Shown here in pieces: positions 56,664-64,000 of a stretch of 64,000 nucleotides of DNA. Numbering within the stretch: position 1 is the stretch's first letter; every line of letters begins with the position of its first letter. The DNA is from Liopterus haemorrhoidalis (Eukaryota; Arthropoda; Insecta; Coleoptera; Dytiscidae): the NCBI GenBank assembly GCA_963971575.1, contig OZ020619.1, positions 24,682,813 to 24,746,812 of the forward strand, in the 5' to 3' direction. A model generated the notes under the pieces. The model worked only from the letters and a program-made list of their open reading frames with translations. It made no database searches and had not been told where the DNA came from. Made by a program: the position numbers and the translations under genes.

Positions 56664-57300
56664 TCGATAAAAATCGTAGCCAAACGGCTAAACCTAGAGA
56701 GTTGAAATTTGACATGCTTGTACAACTCGTTGACCCGCACATAGGAAAAATACCAAAACATCTAAAAAACATAACCCCCTAAAAATATAAACAAAAATGT
56801 GCTCATCAAAAAAAATATATATATATTTTTTTTATTCTGAGTACATAGATTAGCCTTTAGTACATAGATTAACGATCAAAATTTTATTTTTGCAAAATAA
56901 ATTATTTTGACGCGATTTTTGCCAAAATTGTGCAAAAAAAAATTTGTCCCACACCCTGTAGCCCAGATGGTTTAAACTAAAAATCTGAAAAAATTCTAAG
57001 TAATGTACATTTGTGTGAACCGGAATAGTACAACAGGAATATTTGATCAGATTATGTTTTAAAAAAATAACGCATTTTTGTGTTTTTTGCTTGACCATGT
57101 AAAATATTTAGTGATATTATGTAGTACAGTAAACAGAGCGCTTCGACGGTGTAATGCTTAGTATACTGGCGTTCTAATTTGCAAACTCGAGTTCAATCCG
57201 GCCTCGAGGCAATTTCATTTTTTCTGTTTTTTTTTTCATTTTTATATTGTTTAAATTACTTTTTCAAAATGCTAATTTTTTTTTGGGCAAATATTACATT
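56520..57300 (-). repeat. dispersed family R1, copy with (CTGT)n and tRNA-like cassette
   Basis: Minus-strand R1 copy with the GACA run expanded to about 94 bp (CTGT)n at 56570-56663. Then 'gttgaaatttgacatgcttg', 'cgcgatttttgccaaaattg', 'acaccctgtagcccagatgg', and a tRNA-like cassette at 57136-57233. Confidence 0.8.
57136..57233 (+). ncRNA. tRNA-like Pol III cassette inside R1
   Basis: Plus strand: 'gtgtaatgcttagtatactg' (A-box region), then gagttcaatccggcc (B-box fits GWTCRANNC), then a T10 run at about 57223-57233. Sits at the same place and orientation relative to R1 as the cassette at 38897-38993, but the cassette sequence is not the same. Confidence 0.5.
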
Positions 57301-57375
57301 TAATTTTTAAATGCGTAAATTTAATAACCAGTGGAAATTGAATACTATTGGACTTACAACCAAGTAACTTACAAT

Positions 57376-58035
57376 GGGTATATTCGATTTGACGCTCCGA
57401 GCGTTCCGAGCACGTTCTGTACACTCAAACGTGTTCGATTTGACGCTCGGCGTACACTCAATTGCATTCGTTTTGCGATCGAGCGAGCATTTAGAGTGCG
57501 CTCTATGTGTTCGGGGTTTTAAGACCGAGCATATGGAGTATGATGTAAAAAAAGTGGGGGAACGGCGGGAAAGAAATTAAAGTTGAAAATTAAATTATAA
57601 ATAAAATAAAAATAATAGCCTTAGACAAATAACAATAGACAAATAATATTGTTATTTGTCTATGGCTACAGAGTACGGCCATTTTATGTATTTGTGACGT
57701 TCTGTAAACAGCAAAAAAATTATTAAAATACATAAAATTAAAATGGAAAAAATTCATTAAATTAATTCATTAATTATTATTTAATTTTTAATTAATTTTA
57801 TTTCTTCATCATTGAAGAAAAATTCAAGGAAAAACCGAGGTATATAATTTTGATTCATGACTGACGTGAACTAATTTGACAGTAAAAACGCCGCTTAAAA
57901 TTGTAGGGTTAGATTTTATAAACATTACGTCACAAGAACGCTCGCTCCGTGTTCGAGCTGCTGCGCTCCGTTAGTGACATCACCATCAACTGTTCGCTCA
58001 GCGCTCGCTCTACTCTGTACAACTCGAATGCACCC
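57376..58035. mobile_element. TIR element GGGTRYATTCGA, unclassified
   Basis: Ends GGGTATATTCGATTTG and the complement of GGGTGCATTCGAGTTG (13 of 16). Sub-terminal 'gacgctc', 'gcgagc', 'cgctcgct' boxes at both sides. 660 bp, non-coding. No clear target duplication. Confidence 0.6.
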
Positions 58036-58179
58036 AATATAACGTAACTATAAGTATATAATACCATGGATACAAGTAAAAAAATTAAATATATAAAATA
58101 TATGTTATGTCATGTGTTATAATGTCTGTATCATATTAGTGCGTAAATATATTACTGCTATATTGCTATAAATACACGA

Positions 58180-59229
58180 AATCAGAAGGGCGGAGCTTAT
58201 GACTAAAACAACCAATGGAAGCCATAGGCGCAATTTTCAAAATCTTATTGAATCTTGCTATATAAAAAAATACTGCACACATTTAGAAACTTACATAATG
58301 GTATTAGGCATTAAAATTAGTTAAACGTTAGAGTTAAAATTAACTAAAAAAATATTTTAACATAAAATTTGTTTTGGCATCCCAACTAATCATTATTCAC
58401 TTACTAAATACCTGCGAAATCCTGAAATGTGTGAAAAGTTACACTTCACATCAATATTTTTTATTGAAGGCAACGATTTTCTTGCTTATAATTGAGAGAG
58501 CATATTATCTATTATTTCATGGAGTTTTGGCGCCGTTGTGCACTGCACAACCTTGCACTTATGCATTGCGCGGGCATGTGTGAAGAGCGCCGCGAGACAA
58601 GAATATTGCCGTCAATATAGAAATCTTTCGAAGCGTTGTAGCTAACTGGGATGTTTCGCATGGTGCATTTAAAAAAGTTTACTGTGATCGCAAACTATAT
58701 AACGTACATTTCAAATAATTATCGGTGCGATTGAGGCATGCTGAAGTTGAAAGTGGGTTTAATTATTCAATATACGAATATTTCCATTAGAGTAGACAAC
58801 GCAACTTATAACCAAACAGTCAACACGTTGAGCGTAGAACCGTAGAACACACCGGTCTAATTTTTTCAATTTCACTCGATTTTCATAGCGTAATACCTGC
58901 TGCATTATCGATATCTGAGATATGTTCTAACTAAATTCTAAAAAATTTATGTGAAGTGTGAATTTTCACAAATTTCAGGGTTTTCTAGGTATTAAATTAA
59001 GAAGCCAACATAATACTGGATGTCTACGAATATTTGTTCTATTAACAATGTGTTGGTGTGGTGTTCAAAACTCGGTCCCCAGCTGTTAAATTTTTTTATT
59101 ATATTTCATAAAAATACACACTATTTTAGTTATAAATACAAAAAAATCCATAACATTATTAGCAATAATTTAGCCATGAATTTAAAAAATAATTAATTTT
59201 GTCACAAACACAAAAACACAACCTGTTCA
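58180..59229. repeat. R1 fragment then unclassified DNA
   Basis: 58190-58465 repeats the R1 blocks 'accaatggaagccataggcg', 'atggtattaggcatt' and 'cctgaaatgtgtgaaa'. 58500-58600 contains 'agttttggcgccgttgtgca', similar to 55535-55556 in the hAT remnant. 58930-58980 repeats 'tgtgaattttcacaaatttcagggtt'. No gene. Confidence 0.55.
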
Positions 59230-59960
59230 AAAATTCCTCTTGTTAGTTTCTGGCTCAGATCAATGTATATTACCTATAATTTTTTCAGATTTTTAGTTTA
59301 AACCTTTTGGGCAAAAGGGTGCGGGACAAGAACTTTCTTAGTAAATTTTTAGCTAAAATCTTGTTACAAGAAATTAATTCCAAAAAACTATCTATCGTTC
59401 CTTAATCTACGGCTTAAGAGCTTTCTTTTGATACCAAAAAATATATATATATATATATATATATATTTTTAACAACGAAAAAAAATCGACATTTTTCGAA
59501 AAACTTGTCTGATCGAAAATTCTTGTTGAACTATTCCAGTTCCTATTAATGATCATTACGGAGATTTTTTTTCAGATTTTTATATCAACCCCTCTGGGGG
59601 ATAGGGTGGGAGACAAAAGTTTTTTGACAAATTTTTGGCAAAAGTCCCTTTAAAAAAATTATTTCGCAACAATAAAAATTTGCTTGTTGATCCACGCATT
59701 AAGAGGTTTCATTTGATATGCCATTCGAAATTTTTTAAAATATTAATTTTTTTATTAAACACATATTTGTTTATATTTATCTCGAGATGCGTTTTTTTGG
59801 ACTCTTAGTATTTTTCCTTATTGTGGGTCAAAGAGTTGTATAAGCATGCCAAATTTCAACCTTCTATGTTAAGCCGTTTGGCTACAATTTCTACCGTACA
59901 GACAGACACAGACGTTATAAGGGTTTTTTGATGGTCTTACCTACAAAACCCTAAAAACAC
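59230..59960 (+). repeat. dispersed family R1, diverged copy
   Basis: Two overlapping R1 right halves: 'tttagtttaaaccttttggg' at about 59290 and again, diverged, at 59575, then 'tttcatttgatatgccattc', 'gtgggtcaaagagttgtata', 'gacagacacagacg' and 'acctacaaaaccctaaaaac'. 59961-60387 holds nothing recognisable. Confidence 0.65.
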
Positions 59961-60387
59961 GCAAAACAAAAACAGGGGGCGATATAAAACCTTTTACACA
60001 AAGGATGCAAATATGTTTAAGTTAAAACGAAGAGTACTTTTACCATTTCTAAAAAAAAAAACTTCAGTTTCAAGTCGTTATAAAGAATACAATTTTTCGT
60101 AAACCGTTAAAGATATTAGGAAAATGTTTAAGTAAAAGTTGTTTTTTGCAAAAGTTCTATCCAAAGATACCCAGCACAATCTATATTCCTATTAAAAAAT
60201 CCCTTAAAGCCAATTAAAAATAAGTTGTCCTCTGTATCCTATACTCCTGGTTGGTTCCGAAAAAATTCAATGCTGCCATTCGATTATTTGTGTAAGCTTT
60301 GGTCATCAAAGTTTTTTTCTTAAATTACGCGTCGCGTTTTAGAGAAAAATCATATTCTCTATACTGATACACCCTGTATATATGTTG

Positions 60388-60456
<69 letters not shown>
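60388..60456. repeat. (AT)n microsatellite
   Basis: About 69 bp of uninterrupted AT dinucleotides, 48 nt upstream of exon h. Confidence 0.95.
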
Positions 60457-60460
<4 letters not shown>

Positions 60461-60504
60461 CAGTAGACTGCGCTATTTAATTTACTTTTTCTTTTGTTTT
60501 CTAG

Positions 60505-60647
60505 GTATCGTCAATAAATTTCTTTCCCACTCTTACTTCCAAGTTTTGACCAGGTTATCATACTGTATGTTTATTATACATATGACATTATGCTTCTTGA
60601 AAATTGGCCAACAACGTAATCCGATATATTTAAGTTATTTTGAATTG
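60505..60647 (+). CDS. nrf-6-like exon h: late acyltransferase-3 helices
   Basis: 143 nt, acceptor CTTTTGTTTTCTAG at 60491-60504, donor GTAAGT at 60648. Completes the Gly codon of exon g and reads IVNKFLSHSYFQVLTRLSYC followed by MFIIHMTLCF, matching the family's 'GlvN.fLs...f.plsrlsYc.YLiH'. Exit phase is 0. The last helix and C-terminus were not found between here and base 64000, so the gene continues beyond the window. Confidence 0.9.
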
Positions 60648-61318
60648 GTAAGTTAACTTTGATTTTCACAACTTTTGGGTCATCCATAAAGTAAAGAACA
60701 TTCGCGCATAGCTGCCGCGTAGATCTCGTGTCATATCAACTTAAAAAGGCGTTTACGTTCAGTCAGTCAGATCAATCCGAGCGACTCAAGTGCTCCCGAT
60801 CTGTTCGTAAAGTCAGTCGGAGCGTACATTGTAGCTTAACTTTAGTTCATCCGATTGGTATATTAATGGTCGCTGGTGGTGGGGGTTAGCGCTGGTAAAT
60901 TGAATCTTGCAGCCAACTGGAAAGTGAAGTAAACATAACTTAACAATTTTGAACTAGAAGAGTAACCACGTTGTGGGCGACCTGAGGAAGTGATAATTCC
61001 TGAAAATGTGGCCGCTGTTAAAAAAAAAGAAAAATATCAAAAAATCTTCCAGCTTCTTCCAATCTTTATTCAAAAGACTTCCAGCTACTTTTAAAACCTC
61101 GCATTCCTTATTTTAACGCATGTATTTTTCTTTTCTTTTTTGCTGTCGTTTAATGAAGTTCTACTGTACTTCAAAAAAACATTGTCAGAAATATATTGTA
61201 ACGATCAATGAACCCCTAATAAATTGGCAGGCTACGAAACACCTGCGTCATGTAAGTTGCCAACTTATGTACAACCTTTGATACAGTGAAAACAACAAAT
61301 TTTATTTATTGAAATATT
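60648..61318. other. intron after exon h, mostly unclassified
   Basis: No gene. The last 60-100 bases before 61319 are probably the 3' end of the mariner remnant that continues at 61876. Confidence 0.4.
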
Positions 61319-61875
61319 TAGACTTCGTTCAACATAAGAAAAACACAGGCGGATGGTAGCGGCTCCCATGTGCAGAAACCAAATTTTGTCCATTACGTTA
61401 TCAACAGTTAGTTTAACACATTTCATTGGCGTCACTTACTAGATTTTTTTTTGACTACGCGTATTGTGCGATGTTGTTTATTTCCGTCATTATTATTTAT
61501 TTCTCATACGTTTCAATATATACCGTGTACTAAAATGAGTATAAATGTACGTACCTGTTTGACATGTTATACATGAAGAAAAAAGTAGATCTTTCCTTCA
61601 AATTTTTTATTTTTATACTAGATGTACATTTCGTTCACCACGTGAACATTATCAATAGACTACAGTTTCAACATTCATATTTGTATGTTATACATTATCA
61701 ATAGACTTCAATTTCAACATTCATATTTGTATGTTATACATGGTTTTGTTTGTTTGGTATCCATAACAATTGTTTAAAACCCTTATGTACGTCAATGTGA
61801 TCAGCTGTTTTCTCGCACAGGATTGATGGCGTAATTTATGATACCCTGTGTTTTTCTTATGTTGAACGAAGTCTA
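61319..61875. mobile_element. Tc1/mariner-type MITE, 29-bp perfect TIRs, TSD TA
   Basis: Element 61321-61873 (553 bp). The inverted repeats (start GACTTCGTTCAACATAAGAA) are identical over 29 bp and TA flanks both sides. The interior has a 46-bp unit around 'caacattcatatttgtatgt' in two tandem copies (61648-61740). It interrupts a mariner remnant. Confidence 0.93.
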
Positions 61876-62280
61876 TATTTTTTTTTCAAAATATTCTTCT
61901 TTAAGTTCAATGCACTTTCCCATCCGGTGAAACCAATTCTGAACACACTGGACCCATTGTTCATTATCATGATGAAGAAGGATTCTCCCTTTAGACAGTT
62001 TATCGCGTAGTTTTTGAAACATATCCGGCAAACAAATTCAGCAGTGACTGTATAACAATGTTCCAGTGGAACAGCGGCAATATGACCCTTACGTCCGAAG
62101 AATGAAGCAACCATTTTTTTACCAATGCGCCGCGTTTCACTTTAACTGGTTTGTCTGCGTTTGGGAAGATCCACTGATTCGAATACCGTTTACTTTCTGG
62201 TTCGTAGCAGATTCCAGTTCTTAGCAGATTCCAGTTCTTAGCTTCGTAAATTCATGTTTCGTCATCTGTTACTATATAAT
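61876..62280 (-). pseudogene. mariner (mauritiana-like) transposase remnant, internally deleted
   Basis: Minus strand: MVASFFGRKGHIAAVPLEHC (family 'mvasFF...Ghva.vpLe'), then after a large internal loss and frameshift WVQCVQNWFHRMGKCIELKE, EYFEK, the mariner C-terminus. The DDE core between them is gone. Bases 62155-62260 may be more of the N-terminal half but are badly scrambled, with a duplicated 'ttcgtagcagattccagttc' stretch. Confidence 0.7.
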
Positions 62281-62663
62281 AGGTAGCTTTTAACTGGCCT
62301 CTGTTAAATATAATGAGTATTTTCTTGCTCCTCTCCACACGCGCCTATTTTCCCTCTTAAATTTCCAGTTTGGAAATTAACAACACATGTTTCACTAATA
62401 CTATGACCATCACTTTATTATAGAGTTAATTACAAAATATAACTATTATGAACAATCGTTAAGACAACGTAACTGACAATGTCTTGGCGCGCTGTCAATT
62501 ATTGCTAACATATATACCATATATGATTTGCTAAAAGAATGCCTCAATATCTCTCTAAGAGCAACAATTATTCACCTCCAACATATTCCGGACAGCGTCC
62601 ATAGTTTTTTAGAGTGACAACACTAACAAGACGACCTTCCCGATGTTCGTGTTTGAGAGAAAA
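62281..62663. other. unclassified
   Basis: No recognisable gene or repeat. Confidence 0.4.
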
Positions 62664-62904
62664 GGATTCCACACACCAAAGCGGCCGCGGTGGCGGCCAC
62701 GGTAGCGATACGGCAGCGGCCTAACGCAACCTATACAATACAATGAGACCACGCACATACAAGCGTTCAGCTATCTGAGAACGCCACCGAATGCAGCGTT
62801 CAGTCTAGCGATCACCAAACCAGGCGGCCGAACTCGACAAGTTGCGTTAGGCCGCGCGATATTCATTGTTTATATACCACAGAGTGAATATATTTAAGAA
62901 AATA

Positions 62905-63058
62905 ATGTCGAAAATAGATAATTTAACAGAAAAAATCATAGATCAGTAAAGGATCATTTAATTTTGTATGACTTAGCACATCCTGATTACAAGAATATTA
63001 GGAAAACAAATAAAGTGTGGAACGAAATAGGAAAAGTTTTGGAAATTGATAGTAAAGT
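62905..63058 (+). pseudogene. MADF-domain (Harbinger ORF2-like) N-terminal remnant
   Basis: Start MSKIDNLTEKII, one-base frameshift at about 62943, then SVKDHLILYDLAHPDYKNIR and KTNKVWNEIGKVLEID. This is the MADF pattern (Adf-1-like DNA-binding domain: 'hP.LYD...pdYkn...k...W.eIa'). MADF/Myb-like proteins are the usual second ORF of PIF/Harbinger elements and help recognise element ends. Cut off by the MITE at 63055; the remainder was lost. Confidence 0.75.
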
Positions 63059-63451
63059 CTGTTCCAAACGGTTAGGCGGAACTAGATTTTGCAATCTAGA
63101 TACTTTCATCGTTTAAATCATGCGTTTTGTTTAAGCTTTGTAAATCATACTTGCAACAAACATTTTTTGGTTAAGGTTAATATCATTTTAAAATGTCATT
63201 TTCTTTATATTTTGATTTTTTGTGTCATTCTTAATACAAATATCCCATTTATTTATTTTTTGTCATTAAAATATGTAAGAAAATTAATTTAAGTTTGACA
63301 TATGTCATTCGTTTCCATGGTTTCATTGTTGGAGTTTTAAAATTTGACATTCCAACGTGAAAAATGAAATAACCCAAGCAAGGTCCCTTTTCCAACCTAA
63401 AAGAACGAAATTCCCAATTTGGTTCCGCCTAACTGTTTGAAACAGACTGTG
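63053..63451. mobile_element. Tc1/mariner-type MITE (family M1, copy 2)
   Basis: Element 63055-63449; ends AAGTCTGTTCCAAACGGTTA and the complement of CAGTCTGTTTCAAACAGTTA, homologous throughout to 42035-42441 (shared 'cattttttggttaaggttaa', 'cgtttccatggtttcattgt'). TA on the left, TG on the right. Confidence 0.88.
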
Positions 63452-63654
63452 AGTAGATTATTATTTTTCCTCTACATACAATTAATTATTCTATTGTGTT
63501 TTCGCAATCAATATTATCATACAACTATATACCGTGATTCACTAACTGATCGCTACCGCTACCGCCACTCCCACCGCGTTAGTGTGAGGAGACATGATCG
63601 CTAGTCGTATCGCTACCGTGGCCGCCACCGCGGCCGCTTTGGTGTGTGGAATCC

Positions 63655-64000
63655 TAAATCCTCCGTGCTGGAACTCGTTGAACTATCGTACTGCAGTAGG
63701 CAAGGATAATGTTTCATCACCAAATAATCGCTTTAATTTTTGCGAACATTGTTGCCATATTTAACATAAAAAAAAAATCATGACTAGAAAAAGTTCGCGT
63801 GCTAGTTCCATTTTTGATAGAAATGGTTTTACTTAAAGCGTGCTAAAAATCCTAAACAACTTATTTTTGTGACTTTTCAACACAAACTAACATAAAAAAG
63901 ATGAACAATTCAAAAAACAACTTATCGAATCCAGCATCTATCAAGCAACAGCTAAACTACAAAACTTAAATACCAACCTTCGTATTAGTATAGCTTACTG
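63655..64000. other. unclassified window end
   Basis: No gene recognised. The next nrf-6-like exon is not in this stretch. Confidence 0.4.

Larger units (their letters stand above)
5425..60647 (+). other. nrf-6: nrf-6-like acyltransferase-3 family gene (partial, 8 exons)
   Basis: Gene span assembled from eight exons whose phases agree at every junction (2, 1, 0, 2, 2, 0, 1, and 0 at the end), giving 482 codons with no stop. Order: C-terminal end of the cysteine-rich NRF domain, a transmembrane helix, the cytosolic lead-in, then the multi-pass acyltransferase-3 domain with the family patterns NGIRFLS, ETFFFIGGLL, WYLSVDMQLY and RLSYCMFIIH. Known members are multi-pass membrane proteins; C. 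elegans nrf-6 acts in lipid or drug transport, and the insect paralogs are numerous and mostly uncharacterised, so the symbol is family-level only. The signal peptide and most of the NRF domain must lie upstream of the window, and the final helix and C-terminus downstream. The acyl-transfer histidine expected after NGIR is present, within CHS where the family usually has GHS or GHT. No frame disruption is seen, so the gene is probably functional. Confidence 0.93.
62664..63654. mobile_element. PIF/Harbinger-type element with 49-bp perfect GC-rich TIRs
   Basis: Inverted repeats at 62664-62712 and 63606-63654 are identical over 49 bp, starting GGATTCCACACACCAAAGCG and strongly GC-rich. 991 bp in total, including a later MITE (63055-63449). 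An MADF-like remnant supports PIF/Harbinger, which carry a Myb/MADF accessory ORF. Flanking triplets are AAA and TAA, so the duplication is imperfect or decayed. Confidence 0.8.

Noticed and set aside
56554..56782. Open frames of repeated CLSV or TDRQ residues
   Set aside because: Translations of the (CTGT)n microsatellite inside R1; the same applies to 20122-20358, 53135-53368 and 53438-53723.
1..64000. CRISPR arrays, bacterial operons or a phage-like system
   Set aside because: Tandem repeats here lack repeat-spacer structure, and spliced exons and eukaryotic transposons show the DNA is nuclear eukaryotic.

Overview
The window looks like an arthropod, most probably insect, nuclear genome: AT-rich, intron-bearing, and dominated by eukaryotic transposable elements (hAT, Tc1/mariner, PIF/Harbinger, copia, Ty3/gypsy, several LINE groups, tRNA-derived SINEs). 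There is no operon layout, no rRNA or canonical tRNA gene and no CRISPR. The species cannot be named from the sequence.

One host gene runs through it on the plus strand. Eight exons at 5425-5618, 12703-12779, 18970-19163, 22094-22251, 47539-47898, 49249-49375, 51721-51913 and 60505-60647 join with matching phases into 1446 nt (482 codons) without a stop. They encode the C-terminal end of an NRF domain, a transmembrane helix and most of an acyltransferase-3 membrane domain, that is, a 'nose resistant to fluoxetine' (nrf-6-like) protein. The 5' exons lie before base 1 and the last exon(s) after base 64000. The seven introns measure about 7.1, 6.2, 2.9, 25.3, 1.35, 2.3 and 8.6 kb, and almost all of that length is mobile DNA.

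1-5.4 kb: repeat families and a roughly 285-bp tandem array. Intron 1: a gypsy remnant joined to a LINE 3' end, then a hAT element (8942-12657) holding a LINE that itself holds a Harbinger element. Intron 2: a Harbinger MITE, a 236-bp palindrome and a mariner (15188-18747) split by a copia-like element. Intron 3: a hAT-type element (19506-21269) beside a LINE tail. Intron 4: hAT composites (22430-27152, 37316-38387, 39678-43126), an inverted pair of 1.5-kb elements, a LINE-in-LINE nest, minisatellites and a dispersed family carrying a tRNA-like cassette. Introns 5-6: hAT elements, one ending 21 nt before an exon, and an IS630/mariner-type transposase. Intron 7: GACA-microsatellite repeats, a SINE with perfect target duplication and further dispersed repeats. 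After the last visible exon: mariner remnants, MITEs and a Harbinger element with GC-rich 49-bp inverted repeats and a MADF-domain remnant.

No transposase or reverse transcriptase gene here looks intact. At least nine hAT-type insertions keep readable 8-bp target duplications, which makes hAT the most visible recent activity. I found no new multi-gene system. The most unusual items are the 1.5-kb elements with an apparent 9-bp target duplication, the tRNA-like cassette inside a dispersed repeat family, and transposon ends sitting at splice acceptors.
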